NCBI RefSeq assembly: GCF_030718085.1
Contig: NZ_JAVAJF010000001.1
Location: forward strand, 434,001-498,000
DNA length: 64,000 nucleotides
From: Marinobacter sp. MDS2
GTDB taxonomy: Bacteria; Pseudomonadota; Gammaproteobacteria; Pseudomonadales; Oleiphilaceae
Direction: 5' to 3'
Each line of letters starts with the position of its first letter. Position 1 is the stretch's first letter. Below, one piece after another: positions 40,537 to 50,131 of this stretch. The notes beneath the pieces are model-generated. The model saw only the letters and a list, made by a program, of their open reading frames with translations, did no database searches and was not told where the DNA came from. A program made the translations under genes and the position numbers.

Positions 40537-41571
40537 TCAGGGCTCAAACGTTGCGATCCCAAGCTCACCGGTGTCGGCATGCGCAATGGCTTTTGGCCCT
40601 GCATCGGTGGTGATAACAGTCTGCCCTTCCGAATCCCGGGATCGGGTATAGAGCACCAGCCACCGCTCACCCTGGCCGGGTAGAGCGGGCACCCAAGCTT
40701 CAAGATACCCCCGGCGGTGCCAGTTCTCAGGGGTGTAGTCCATCACCAAATCCGTAACGACTCTGACGACCCTGAAATCCCGATCAAGAAACGCCAGGCT
40801 CGGCACAAAAACGCCGTGGTGATCATAAGCACGTAGCCGCATCACGAACCCGGACTTTGCTGCAGACAATGGCAGGGCAATGAGCTGGTACGGGGATTCA
40901 CCGGAATTGAAGAGATGGCGGGGAGTGTCGGAATCCATCTGCACGCCAAACTCGCTCCCCTCTACCCAGGTTTGATAATCCTTGTTTGCAAGTTCCGCAC
41001 AGCAATACTCAACAAAATCGTCAAACTCACTGGCCGGCTGTTGCTCGATGCCTAATACCGCGAAAGCGTTCGGGTCGTAACCTTCGACGGGGTCGATTTC
41101 GCCAACAGATTGCGATGGCAGGTGGACAGAGGCAGGGGTCAGATTAACCGGGCTGGCGTGCCCCTTTTGCCGGCCATTGAAATCGGGCGTGTAATAGCTG
41201 ACCCGCACATTGCCTTGGGCATCAAGCCAGGTGAAATAGGGCTGCCTCTGGCCATCACGAACAAAACCTTTGTCCGCCAGCGCATCACCATCGGGATAAT
41301 TTTCGGCGGTGTAATCGGCGTCATTTGGAGGCGTATTGGCCAAAAACGGATCTTGGGTTTGGTCACCCCCGGTGTCGTTGTCTTGAGCTCTCTCTACAGA
41401 CGCATCCGATTCAGGAATTCGGGTATAACGAACCCGGCCCTGCTCGTCCACCCAGGTAAAATAACCTTCGCGTTCCGCCACGCTTGAGCTGCCGCCGCCC
41501 AACTGGCAGCCCGCCATAAGAGTGGCAGTAAGACACAAAATCGATAAGCCTTTAACGGGGGCCAGTTTCAT
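40537..41571 (-). CDS. MalM-like outer-membrane lipoprotein with two WxDxxGxVR repeats
   Basis: 344 aa. A lipoprotein signal peptide ends LMAGC, with acylated Cys 22. Two repeat motifs, YFTWVDEQGRVRYT and YFTWLDAQGNVRVS, recall DUF4124-type domains. The C-terminal half (from DDFVEYCCAELA) matches the MalM family, known in E. coli as a periplasmic protein of the maltose regulon. Function here is unknown. ATG 41571 with GGAG is preferred over a TTG at 41577. Last gene of the minus-strand C39/barrel/FadL set. Confidence 0.78.
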   Translation of the reverse strand: MKLAPVKGLSILCLTATLMAGCQLGGGSSSVAEREGYFTWVDEQGRVRYTRIPESDASVERAQDNDTGGDQTQDPFLANTPPNDADYTAENYPDGDALADKGFVRDGQRQPYFTWLDAQGNVRVSYYTPDFNGRQKGHASPVNLTPASVHLPSQSVGEIDPVEGYDPNAFAVLGIEQQPASEFDDFVEYCCAELANKDYQTWVEGSEFGVQMDSDTPRHLFNSGESPYQLIALPLSAAKSGFVMRLRAYDHHGVFVPSLAFLDRDFRVVRVVTDLVMDYTPENWHRRGYLEAWVPALPGQGERWLVLYTRSRDSEGQTVITTDAGPKAIAHADTGELGIATFEP

Positions 41572-41591
41572 TGGCAAACTCCGCAGCCAAA

Positions 41592-43226
41592 TCAGAACTT
41601 GGTTCTGAAACTTAATCCGGCCATAACTACCCGCAACGAGGTTTTGATATCCAGGCCAGCGTAAGGGTTGTAAATAATGTTGGTGATATTGTCACAGTTT
41701 ACGTTACAACTGGAATCCGCCGGAATCGTTTCTATCGACTGCAGATAAGACAAGTTCATGTCGATTTCGGTGTCTTTATCCCAGCGATACCCCATGCCGA
41801 TGCTGTATAGGTTCGCACCACCGAAGGGAGCCATAATTGAGCGTTGGTCATCCGGAATCACAGAATCCCGAATTTCCACGCCTGCTCGCAGATCCAATCG
41901 AGACGATGCATGGAATTCCATCCCGAATGCCCAGTTCCATTGACTTTTAAAGCCAAGTGGTAGCTTCAACGTGTTGGGTGTCGCGTTGTCAGGCGATAGA
42001 ATTCTCGCCGCATTCAGAAATTCAAGATCCCGGTCGAACCGTAAATTAAAAGCATCCCACTGGGCGAAGTCGGTCCAGCCAATATCAGCATTCAAGGTTA
42101 ACTTGGGATGAACATCCACGCTGATCCCGGTTTGAAAATGCTGCGGATACACAAGGTCCATCGACACGTTACCGGCCTCGCGAGGCGCACCGGACGGCAG
42201 GCTTAGGATGGCGGAGGTGATCGCCCCCAGGACCGAACCATTCAAGCCTTGCCAGAACCCCGCCCAGTCATCGGTGTACTGAATCTCGAACTGGCCTTTC
42301 AGATTCATATCTGCTTCGGACGTGTAGCTTGCGCCCCAACGGAACCAGTCGGTGGGCTCCCACATGACGCCAAGAGCATAGGTCGGCGAAATGCTTTCCT
42401 GCATGTTCAGGCTCAAGGCACCAATATCATCAAACGGCCCTATATTACCGCCACACAGCGCCAGCCATGGCTGCAGCGGTTCGTCGCCGCTTTCGCAATT
42501 GAAGGCGTCCTGAAGCACTTCGGCCACACCCAACAACATGTTTGGGGCACGCATATACTGATCAGCGGCTAAACCAAAGTGGGACAGGTGAATACCAGCA
42601 CCTACAGACCACTCGTCATTAATTTCGTAACCCACAGTTGGCGATAAATAGGTGGTGCGTTGAAGCGCCGTTGCTTGTGGCTGGTATCGTCCGGGATCGT
42701 CTTTGTCCCGGTAAAAACCCGCGGCCATCGGCATAAAGAACGCGTTAGCAAACGTCAGCTTCGACCCCGGTGAGTTGATACTGATCCCGGCTGATGGCGC
42801 AACCGCAGGCCCCGGCGGCAGTCGAAGAACGCCGTACCCCGGTACGTAAAGGGCCACATTATTGGTGTGACTGTGGCTGTTGGCGACTGGGTCGCGCTGC
42901 TTTCCAGTTAAAGGATCGGTTTCCAACCCTTTAATACCGAAAATCTCGTACTGTTCATCAGCAATGAAATCCGCATCAATATCCAGGTAGATGCTGAGGA
43001 TATTCACTTCCAGCTGGCGGTCGTCCAATTTCGTCAGACCGGCCGGGTTGTAGTGAATCGACATGATCCCCGGAGGATCCGCCGTCACGGCGTTGCCAAG
43101 TGCCAGCGCCTTCGGATGGATCGTCAGGTTCTGCGTCATCTGCGCCTGCGCACCACACGAAAGACCAGCCGCTATCAGCGTCGCCAGAACATGCTGTTTG
43201 TAGCTAGGTTGTCCCATGAAATTCAT
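41592..43226 (-). CDS. FadL-family outer-membrane channel
   Basis: 544 aa. The signal peptide ends AQA (about 28). The N-terminal hatch motif HYNPAGLTKLDD, alternating strands and C-terminal aromatic residue (RTKF) fit the OmpP1/FadL/TodX family of 14-strand channels for long-chain lipids and hydrophobic compounds. AAGGGAAGGGG precedes two nearby ATGs (43226 and 43217). The substrate is unknown. It lies between the MalM-like lipoprotein and the helical-segment barrel on one strand. Confidence 0.88.
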   Translation of the reverse strand: MNFMGQPSYKQHVLATLIAAGLSCGAQAQMTQNLTIHPKALALGNAVTADPPGIMSIHYNPAGLTKLDDRQLEVNILSIYLDIDADFIADEQYEIFGIKGLETDPLTGKQRDPVANSHSHTNNVALYVPGYGVLRLPPGPAVAPSAGISINSPGSKLTFANAFFMPMAAGFYRDKDDPGRYQPQATALQRTTYLSPTVGYEINDEWSVGAGIHLSHFGLAADQYMRAPNMLLGVAEVLQDAFNCESGDEPLQPWLALCGGNIGPFDDIGALSLNMQESISPTYALGVMWEPTDWFRWGASYTSEADMNLKGQFEIQYTDDWAGFWQGLNGSVLGAITSAILSLPSGAPREAGNVSMDLVYPQHFQTGISVDVHPKLTLNADIGWTDFAQWDAFNLRFDRDLEFLNAARILSPDNATPNTLKLPLGFKSQWNWAFGMEFHASSRLDLRAGVEIRDSVIPDDQRSIMAPFGGANLYSIGMGYRWDKDTEIDMNLSYLQSIETIPADSSCNVNCDNITNIIYNPYAGLDIKTSLRVVMAGLSFRTKF

Positions 43227-43256
43227 CCCCTTCCCTTTGAATATCTACAGCATCAA

Positions 43257-44267
43257 TCACTCTTTGAGGCCGGAGAAATTAATGGGCAGGGATACACCCA
43301 GGGAGAAGTCCGGAGCGTCTTCGGTCAAGCCAATACCCAGGCTGGTGTTCACGATCGTCATGTCGCTGACTCGGGTACCGAGCGACATACTGAGGAACCC
43401 GGTCATCTGGTCTTGTGCTGCGGCTTGATCGCCGTTCGAGAAAGTCAGAATCGTTTCATCGCTGTAGCTGACCTGGGCCGACACACTCAAGGAAATGTCA
43501 TAGGACAACGAATAGGCAAAACCGGCCGACCCGGAAAGCCCGAAGCCGGGTTCAACTTCAACCAGCAGACGGCCACCCCGGACTTGCTCCAAATCATCAG
43601 CAGTGATGTTGTAAGTCGCACTCAGAGAGCCGAACACAACCACCGGGTCCAACACCTTGGACATACTCAGGCCACCGCCAACCGAGTAATAACCGCTGCC
43701 CGTAGACAACTGTTCCTTGATGTCAATTTCGTAGGGGCTGACGCCGGTTTTGGTGCTTAATGTGCCAAAAAAGGTGGTCGACATTTTTCCTGGCACATAC
43801 GCAAACGGTTGCCAGCGGCCGGTGAAGGAAATGTCCCCCATGTCGTATACGTTCAATTCGTCTTCCGTGTCGTACTTGACCACCAGCGGAAGCCGGGCTC
43901 CAACCGTCAAATTGTCCAAGAGCCCATAGTCGTAGGAAAACGAATTAGTGAAACTGTGTGTGGCCGAGGGCACCACATCCAGATTACGCACAGACCCGTT
44001 GGTAATCGCGAGATCCAGACGCTGATCGCCGGTATACGAGTAATCAAAGGAGTAGTTCAGGGAATGGGTACCCTTCTTCTGCAACGAGTAATTTTTCTCC
44101 GCCGCCTGGAACACCTCCTCCAACTGACGGCTGGAATCCTCATCACCGTCCTGACGCGACAGCGCTTCCCGTGCCTGATCCACACTTCCGTCTTGTGCCA
44201 GCGCCATACCCGGAAGCAGACCCGCCGTGGAAACAAGGAAAAAGCCTCGCACTAACCAACGATTCAT
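43257..44267 (-). CDS. outer-membrane beta-barrel with N-terminal helical segment
   Basis: 336 aa. Signal peptide ends ALA (24). Residues 28-65 (EALSRQ...QLEEVFQAAEK) are charged and helical, followed by about 12 amphipathic strands through the end, with the phenol-degradation MetA-like pattern. A short helical coil before a 12-strand barrel is also the plan of FapF, the amyloid export pore of Pseudomonas. GGGAG precedes the start. A FapF-like role is inference; the C39 gene upstream is the main support. Confidence 0.7.
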   Translation of the reverse strand: MNRWLVRGFFLVSTAGLLPGMALAQDGSVDQAREALSRQDGDEDSSRQLEEVFQAAEKNYSLQKKGTHSLNYSFDYSYTGDQRLDLAITNGSVRNLDVVPSATHSFTNSFSYDYGLLDNLTVGARLPLVVKYDTEDELNVYDMGDISFTGRWQPFAYVPGKMSTTFFGTLSTKTGVSPYEIDIKEQLSTGSGYYSVGGGLSMSKVLDPVVVFGSLSATYNITADDLEQVRGGRLLVEVEPGFGLSGSAGFAYSLSYDISLSVSAQVSYSDETILTFSNGDQAAAQDQMTGFLSMSLGTRVSDMTIVNTSLGIGLTEDAPDFSLGVSLPINFSGLKE

Positions 44268-44321
44268 CCTGACTCCCTACTCTTATTGATTTTATTCCTG
44301 TCCCGGGGGTTAACCCGAAAA

Positions 44322-45122
44322 TTAGTTACGACGGTAGTGAAGTTGTTTGCGTGTGTTCTCCACACTGCCGTCGGGATTATTTTTTTGACGTTCCAACAGG
44401 TTCTGCAGCCGACGCTCCGTGGCCTCATGAAATGCCGGAATTTCATGCTGCGCGAGCAGCGTCATGGTCTGGTCATCCACGAACCGGAGGTCTTCCTCTT
44501 TCAGCTCCAGGTTGTCCAGTGGCTTGTCACTTCCCGGGAAAACGATGAACAACACGTTGTCGTCCCACTTTTCTTCGAACTGAGCCAAGGTAAACGAGAT
44601 GTTGCCCACGGCCGGGTCCGCGAGATATACCCGGCCATCGCGAATGGTTCGAAGAACAACAAAGTGTTTGAAGCCTGCGTGCTGGATGGGAACGATGGCA
44701 GGGTGATCAAGTTCCATCAGGTCATCGATGCCGGCGCGAAAACCACCTGACGGGTAACCAAGCGCGGTCACCAGTTTTTTCATATCCAGCATGGAGAATG
44801 CGCGGCGCTCGACAATGCGCTCGCTTTCGCCGTAGTGAAGCAGCCCTTCCATCACCTGGCGCTCTGACAGTGTTCGCCCCAGATAATTGTTCAATACGGT
44901 GGTGAGCGCTGCGCTGCCGCAACTGTAGTCGTAGGCTTGCCGCACTATGTTTCGGAAGGTTTGTTCCACCAATGGTTCAACGCGAACATCGGTGCGATGC
45001 TCAACGGGGCTGGCGTCCACTTTGTGCTCGAGCACAATGGTACCCCGATCAAACGGTTCTACTTCGGTAGCTTCCTGCACCATTGCGAACGTCATGATAG
45101 ACCCGGCCAACACCAGCAGCAT
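44322..45122 (-). CDS. exported C39-type cysteine peptidase homologue
   Basis: 266 aa. A short N-terminal hydrophobic segment (1-16) suggests export or anchoring. The papain-like C39 domain has oxyanion Gln62, catalytic Cys68 (QAYDYSCGSAAL), His153 (GFKHFVVLR) and Asp169 (YLADPAVGN), so it appears active. C39 enzymes cleave double-glycine leaders in bacteriocin export, and FapD of the Fap amyloid locus is a stand-alone member. The C-terminal extension (from about 200) is polar and helical. First gene of a four-gene minus-strand set, after a palindrome. Confidence 0.82.
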   Translation of the reverse strand: MLLVLAGSIMTFAMVQEATEVEPFDRGTIVLEHKVDASPVEHRTDVRVEPLVEQTFRNIVRQAYDYSCGSAALTTVLNNYLGRTLSERQVMEGLLHYGESERIVERRAFSMLDMKKLVTALGYPSGGFRAGIDDLMELDHPAIVPIQHAGFKHFVVLRTIRDGRVYLADPAVGNISFTLAQFEEKWDDNVLFIVFPGSDKPLDNLELKEEDLRFVDDQTMTLLAQHEIPAFHEATERRLQNLLERQKNNPDGSVENTRKQLHYRRN

Positions 45123-45436
45123 TATGGAAAGTCCCTGTTTTTATTAGATATGCAACTTAGTGGTTACATCATGTAACGGTACGATACCGAAATCGGAAAA
45201 GGCTTAAAGATAACTGTGCCTCAAATCTATCGCTGCAGCGCAGGCCAGCCCGGGGGGAGTGAGAACTGGTTCAAGAGCCGTTGATTCAATTCGATTCCAT
45301 TGTCGACTAAGAGCTAAACGACTCACGCACGAAGGTAAGGGATAATACGTACTGTCATACCAGCGTCATCAGACGCCGGCGACGATAAGAAAAACATCCT
45401 CTAAAGAAGATACCTTACAAAATGGAGTTGTACTTG
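45123..45436. other. 314-base divergent intergenic region between C39 gene and phasin
   Basis: No gene is visible. It must hold promoters for the minus-strand C39 set and the plus-strand phasin. It contains a perfect palindrome near the C39 start and a GATAAT element (45341-45346) that could be the phasin -10 with a poor -35. I see no open frame with a good start, no tRNA and no repeat family. Confidence 0.6.
45163..45177. promoter_or_regulatory. perfect 15-bp palindrome, candidate operator of the C39 set
   Basis: GTTACAT-C-ATGTAAC: 7-bp arms around one base, 41-55 bases upstream of the C39 start. Placement is where a regulator would overlap or flank the -35. I do not recognise the binding protein. 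Confidence 0.5.
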
Positions 45437-45796
45437 ATGAACACGGATCTACTCAAAAAAGCCTCTAGCCTTAACGAAACACTGATCAACCAGTTTGGCA
45501 AAGCCGCCGAAATGCAAATGGAAGCTCTACGCCGTTATACAGACGTTGCCATGGATCAGGCACAACAAGCAGCCGAAGTACGTAATCTGGATGACTTGAA
45601 AACATTGACCGCCCACCAAGCGGAAACGCTCAAATCACTGAACGACCAACTCACCAACGACTGGAAAGCCTGGCAGAATTATTTCAGTGAGACCCGCGAG
45701 CGCGTTCAGCGCGTTTTCGAGACAGAAACAAGCGAGCCGTCAACCGAAACAAAAACATCCGCAAAGACATCTAGCGGCAACAAAACCGCGGCCTGA
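45437..45796 (+). CDS. phasin family protein
   Basis: 119 aa, helical, with QQAAEVRNLDDLKTLTAHQAE and an amphipathic pattern typical of phasin_2 proteins that coat polyhydroxyalkanoate granules, and a Ser/Thr/Lys-rich tail (PAKP-like low-complexity). ATG 45437 is preceded by GGAG at eight bases; the ATG at 45422 overlaps that ribosome site. It stands just before phaC with a terminator between them. Confidence 0.88.
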   Translation: MNTDLLKKASSLNETLINQFGKAAEMQMEALRRYTDVAMDQAQQAAEVRNLDDLKTLTAHQAETLKSLNDQLTNDWKAWQNYFSETRERVQRVFETETSEPSTETKTSAKTSSGNKTAA

Positions 45797-45817
45797 TTCC
45801 GTCTAATACAGTTGAAT

Positions 45818-45850
45818 GCCGGAATGGTGTTGTTCATTCCGGCTGTTTTT
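45818..45850 (+). terminator. intrinsic terminator or attenuator between phasin and phaC
   Basis: GCCGGAATG (45818-45826) pairs perfectly with CATTCCGGC (45835-45843) over an 8-base loop, then TGTTTTT. It would stop most transcripts after the phasin gene. Confidence 0.8.
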
Positions 45851-45871
45851 ATCAAGCGAAAGGAGGCTCCA

Positions 45872-47668
45872 ATGCTTGGTATGGATTTTTTCGGTAAGAC
45901 GGCAAGCCAGTTTTTAAAATCATTCGATCCGCGAATTCGTGACAGCCAGCAGCAACTAGAAACGTTACTGGGTGACGCTGGATTGCTGGACTACGCCAAA
46001 CTATCTACCCTGTCCGAAATGTCAGATGCGTATCGCGCAATGGCTGAGGACATTCTGCTCCACCCTCTTCGACTCGCCAGTGCCGAGATGGATCTTGCGA
46101 AAAAACATCTTGGACTTGCCCGTTATACGTTCAGTCGTGTCCGAGGCAAACAGGAAGATCCTGTCATCGAACCCGACCCGGACGATCGACGCTTTCTGGC
46201 CGAGGACTGGCACAAACATCTGCCCTTCGATGTGATACAACAAGCCTACCTGATCAATTCAAAAGCCTTTCTGGACTGGGTAGAGAACATTGAAGGACTG
46301 CCGGCGCCCAGCCGGGATCAACTGATGTTTTATGCCCGACAACTAACCAGCGCCCTCTCTCCGGCAAACTACCCGATCAGCAACCCCGAAGTGTTGCGTA
46401 TTACGTGGGAACGGAAAGGCATGAATCTGGTCGATGGTGCCCGCAATCTGCTAGAGGACATCCGTCAAAATCCGGCATTGTTCAACGTGGGGATGACCGA
46501 TCGCACGGCGTTCGAGATAGGCAAAAACCTGGCAGCAACGCCGGGAAAAGTAGTCTATCAAAATGAACTCATGCAGCTGATTCAGTACACCCCAAGCACA
46601 GAAACCGTTGCAAAGCGCCCGATCCTCATCGTTCCGCCATGGATCAACAAATTCTATATTCTCGATATGTCCGAGCAGAATTCTTTTATTCGCTGGCTCG
46701 TCGGTCAAGGGCAAACCGTGTTTGTTATTTCGTGGCGAAACCCGGGGCCGGAGCATAAAAACCTGGGATGGGACGACTATGTAGAATCAGGCCCGTTAGC
46801 TGCCGTTGAGGCAGTAAAGCAGGCCACCGGCGAGGACAAACTGAACGCGATCGGCTACTGCATCGGAGGCACGCTCCTGGGCACCACCATGGCTGTTCTG
46901 GCGAAAAAGAAGCTCAAACCGATTGTCAGCACCACCTACCTGACAACTCTGATGGACTTCTCCGATCCGGGCGGCATAGGTGTGTTCATCAGCGACCACT
47001 CCCTGCGCGGTATCGAGCGTGCCATGGAGAAGAAAGGCTACCTTGACGGCCGGGCCATCGCTTTCACCTTCAACTTGCTGCGCGAGAATGACCTGTTCTG
47101 GTCTTACTGGACCAACAACTACCTGAAGGGCATAAAGCCGAAAGCGTTCGACTTGCTGTATTGGAACCAGGATGGCACCAATCTGCCCTACCGCATGCAC
47201 AGCTACTACCTGCGTGAAATGTATCTGCACAACCGCCTGGTCGAACCTGACGCAATGACCATTTGCGGTGAAAAAATCAATCTCGGCGAAATCAAGGTTC
47301 CCTCGTTCTTCCTGTCGGCACGCCAGGACCATATCGCCAAATGGAAAGGCACCTACGAAGGTGCGAAAGTCTACGGAGGCGATGTCCGTTTTGTGGTTTC
47401 AGGCTCCGGCCATATCGCAGGGGTTATCAATCCGCCCTACAAAGAGAAGTACGGCTACTGGACCAATAACGCTCTGCCGGATAACCCCGATGACTGGTTT
47501 GACACCGCCGAAGCTCACAAAGGCTCGTGGTGGCCACACTGGCGCGAGTGGGTTAAGAAATACGAAGGTACTCAGGTGCCCGCCCGTATACCCGGAGACG
47601 GGGAATTAAAGACCATCGAAGACGCTCCCGGTAGCTACGTCAAAGTCAAAGCAGGAGATGTGGTCTAA
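45872..47668 (+). CDS. phaC: class I polyhydroxyalkanoate synthase
   Basis: 598 aa. The PhaC N-terminal domain (about 75-245) precedes an alpha/beta-hydrolase core with catalytic Cys330 in the lipase-like box GYCIGGT, Asp486 (SARQDHIA) and His514 (GSGHIAGVIN). It polymerises hydroxyacyl-CoA into storage polyester. Length fits class I (single-subunit, short-chain monomers) rather than class II. AAGGAGG lies before ATG 45872. phaA and phaB are not in the window. Its stop overlaps the convergent next gene by four bases. Confidence 0.95.
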   Translation: MLGMDFFGKTASQFLKSFDPRIRDSQQQLETLLGDAGLLDYAKLSTLSEMSDAYRAMAEDILLHPLRLASAEMDLAKKHLGLARYTFSRVRGKQEDPVIEPDPDDRRFLAEDWHKHLPFDVIQQAYLINSKAFLDWVENIEGLPAPSRDQLMFYARQLTSALSPANYPISNPEVLRITWERKGMNLVDGARNLLEDIRQNPALFNVGMTDRTAFEIGKNLAATPGKVVYQNELMQLIQYTPSTETVAKRPILIVPPWINKFYILDMSEQNSFIRWLVGQGQTVFVISWRNPGPEHKNLGWDDYVESGPLAAVEAVKQATGEDKLNAIGYCIGGTLLGTTMAVLAKKKLKPIVSTTYLTTLMDFSDPGGIGVFISDHSLRGIERAMEKKGYLDGRAIAFTFNLLRENDLFWSYWTNNYLKGIKPKAFDLLYWNQDGTNLPYRMHSYYLREMYLHNRLVEPDAMTICGEKINLGEIKVPSFFLSARQDHIAKWKGTYEGAKVYGGDVRFVVSGSGHIAGVINPPYKEKYGYWTNNALPDNPDDWFDTAEAHKGSWWPHWREWVKKYEGTQVPARIPGDGELKTIEDAPGSYVKVKAGDVV

Positions 47669-48270
47669 CCGAGAATCTCGGCGACTCGTTCCTGCAGCCG
47701 CGGCAGCACCTCGTCCTCAAACCAGGGATTCCTTCGAAACCATAAATTGTTTCGGGGGCTGGGATGAGGGGTTGGTAGCAGCCGCGGCCAATACTCCTCC
47801 CACGCTTTCACGTTTTCAGTAACCGAACGCCGGCTCTCTGGCAAGTGCCAGGCATGCGCGTACTGACCAATCACCAATGTCAATTCAACCTTCTTCAGCC
47901 GCGCCAGCAATGCGTCACGCCAGGTATCTGCACATTCCGGGATGGGTGGCAAATCCCCGGCTTTCCCCGAACCGGGAAAGCAAAAGCCCATAGGAAGAAT
48001 AGCAATTCGACTCGCATCGTAAAACGTCTGCCTGTCTATCCCCATCCAGCGCCGAAGCCTGTCTCCGCTAGGATCATTAAACGGTATACCGGTTTCGTGG
48101 ACCTTTCTGCCCGGTGCCTGCCCCACTATTAAAATACGGGATGACTCAGAAAGCTGAACGACCGGCCTGGGCTCATGGGGAAGTTTTTCACGGCACAGAG
48201 TGCACGCTCTGACCCGCCGTACCAAGTGCTCAAAACTGAGGCTAGCGAGCTCGTGATTTTTCGATGCCAC
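47665..48270 (-). CDS. uracil-DNA glycosylase superfamily protein, subfamily unclear
   Basis: 201 aa with GTG start and GGAGG seven bases upstream. UDG-fold motifs are GQAPGRKVHETGIPF (motif 1 region) and TPHPSPRNNLWF (motif 2 with His). A CTLC pair near the N-terminus hints at part of a metal site, but the four-Cys Fe-S set of family 4 enzymes is not complete. It could be a glycosylase of unusual specificity or a non-catalytic relative. Tail-to-tail overlap with phaC. Confidence 0.75.
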   Translation of the reverse strand: MASKNHELASLSFEHLVRRVRACTLCREKLPHEPRPVVQLSESSRILIVGQAPGRKVHETGIPFNDPSGDRLRRWMGIDRQTFYDASRIAILPMGFCFPGSGKAGDLPPIPECADTWRDALLARLKKVELTLVIGQYAHAWHLPESRRSVTENVKAWEEYWPRLLPTPHPSPRNNLWFRRNPWFEDEVLPRLQERVAEILG

Positions 48271-48304
48271 AATCAGTCCTCCAGAGCTGTCCCCATAAAA
48301 TTTT

Positions 48305-50131
48305 CTACCCCTTTTCTTCCTGTGCCCAAAACACGCTGGCGCCCTGCTCCGGATGACTCACCCCCTGCCGCATCCAGCCAAACAGTTCACGACCGTAGTC
48401 TTGATGTTGTCGGGTAAGATCCCTGCTGGCCGCTTCCCTGGCCTTCAAAGTGGCATCGTCCAATAACACGGACAACTGACCGTTAACGGCATCCAAACGG
48501 ATCACATCACCGTTTCGAATTTTAGCCAAGGGCCCACCTTCCAGAGCTTCGGGATAAACGTGGATGGCCGCCGGCACCTTGCCAGAAGCCCCCGACATAC
48601 GGCCATCCGTCACCAGTCCAACCTGAAAACCGCGATCCTGGAGAACGCCCAGGTAAGGCGTCAACTTGTGAAGCTCCGGCATACCATTAGCCCGGGGCCC
48701 TTGAAAACGCACTACCACAATGCAGTCCCGATCAAGATCGCCGGCCTCAAAAGCCGCCTTCAGGTCGTTCTGATCCTCGAACACAACCGCCGGCGCCTCC
48801 ACCTTGTGATGCTCCGCTGCAACCGCCGACACTTTGATAATGCCCCGGCCAAGATTCCCCTCGAGGACTTTCAGCCCCCCGTCCGGAGCAAACGGCTGCT
48901 CGGCAGAGCTGAGCACGTCTGGCTTCAAACTCTTGCTAACCGCCGGCTGCCATCGCAACCCTTGTTCGCTCATTTCCGGCATCCGCGCATACTGGGCCAA
49001 CCCCGGCCCCATGACAGTGTTGACGTCTTCGTGAAGAAGCCCTGCACTCAATAACTCCTGAATCAGGTAAGGCGTGCCACCCGCCTCATGGAAGGCATTG
49101 ATATCTTCCTGGCCGTTCGGGTAAATACGAGTCATAGAGGGAACGGTGGAGGAAAGCTCGGCGTAGTCGTTCCAATCGATCAGAACACCAGCCGCTCGGG
49201 CTATCGCGACCCAATGGATGGAGTGATTAGTAGAACCACCAGTAACCAGCAAGGCCACCAGAGCGTTCACTAATGCCTTTTCATCCACCATATCGGCCAA
49301 CCCCAACTTACCGCCCTGAGGTTGAGACAAACGGATCACCTGCTCCGTGGCTGCGCGGGTTAAAGCATCTCGCAACGGCGTGTTCGGATGAACAAAAGCT
49401 GCACCGGGCAAGTGCAGGCCCATCACCTCCACCAATAGCTGGTTGCTGTTCGCGGTTCCGTAGAACGTGCAGGTGCCCGGGCTATGGTAAGACTGGCTCT
49501 CGGCTTCAAGCAGTTCGTCCTGCCCTATTTTCCCTTCCGCGAACAACTGCCGAACCCGCTGTTTCTCTTTATTTGGCAACCCAGAGGGCATCGGCCCCGC
49601 CGGTATCAAGACGGCAGGCAGATGGCCAAAGCTCAATGCACCAATAAGCAGGCCTGGCACAATTTTGTCACATATACCCAGTAAGGTGATGGCATCGAAC
49701 ATGTTGTGGCTTAAAGCCACAGCCGTACTCATGGCAATGGTGTCACGGGAAAACAGGCTCAGATCCATACCGGGTTGCCCTTGGGTAACACCGTCACACA
49801 TCGCAGGTGTGCCACCGGCAAACTGGGCCACAGACCCCATGCCATGAGCCGCTTCGCGAATAACTTCCGGGAAACGATGATAAGGTTGATGCGCAGAAAG
49901 CATATCGTTGTACGCCGAGACGATCGCCACATTGGCTCGGTTCATCAGTTTGAGCTGGTCCTTGTCGCCCGGCTGGCACGCCGCAAAGCCGTGAGCCAGA
50001 TTACTGCACGACAAAGTTCCTCGTTGTGGCCCCTGCTCCCGGAGCGCCCGCATTCTGGCCAAATACGCCTGCCGCGTTGCCCGGCTTCGCTCGATAATCC
50101 GGTCAGTAACCCTGGAAACAACAGGCTGCAT
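48305..50131 (-). CDS. edd: 6-phosphogluconate dehydratase
   Basis: 608 aa of the IlvD/Edd family, length fitting Edd (about 603-608). [11 protein letters not shown] and [10 protein letters not shown] carry Fe-S cluster Cys residues, with [13 protein letters not shown] as the third block. First enzyme of the Entner-Doudoroff pathway, forming KDPG from 6-phosphogluconate. Divergent from pyk; eda, pgl and zwf follow on the same strand beyond pyk. Confidence 0.97.
   Translation of the reverse strand: MQPVVSRVTDRIIERSRATRQAYLARMRALREQGPQRGTLSCSNLAHGFAACQPGDKDQLKLMNRANVAIVSAYNDMLSAHQPYHRFPEVIREAAHGMGSVAQFAGGTPAMCDGVTQGQPGMDLSLFSRDTIAMSTAVALSHNMFDAITLLGICDKIVPGLLIGALSFGHLPAVLIPAGPMPSGLPNKEKQRVRQLFAEGKIGQDELLEAESQSYHSPGTCTFYGTANSNQLLVEVMGLHLPGAAFVHPNTPLRDALTRAATEQVIRLSQPQGGKLGLADMVDEKALVNALVALLVTGGSTNHSIHWVAIARAAGVLIDWNDYAELSSTVPSMTRIYPNGQEDINAFHEAGGTPYLIQELLSAGLLHEDVNTVMGPGLAQYARMPEMSEQGLRWQPAVSKSLKPDVLSSAEQPFAPDGGLKVLEGNLGRGIIKVSAVAAEHHKVEAPAVVFEDQNDLKAAFEAGDLDRDCIVVVRFQGPRANGMPELHKLTPYLGVLQDRGFQVGLVTDGRMSGASGKVPAAIHVYPEALEGGPLAKIRNGDVIRLDAVNGQLSVLLDDATLKAREAASRDLTRQHQDYGRELFGWMRQGVSHPEQGASVFWAQEEKG

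Noticed and set aside
45181..45300. tRNA-like GGTTCAA segment in the C39-phasin spacer
   Set aside because: No cloverleaf can be drawn around it; the acceptor and D arms are missing.
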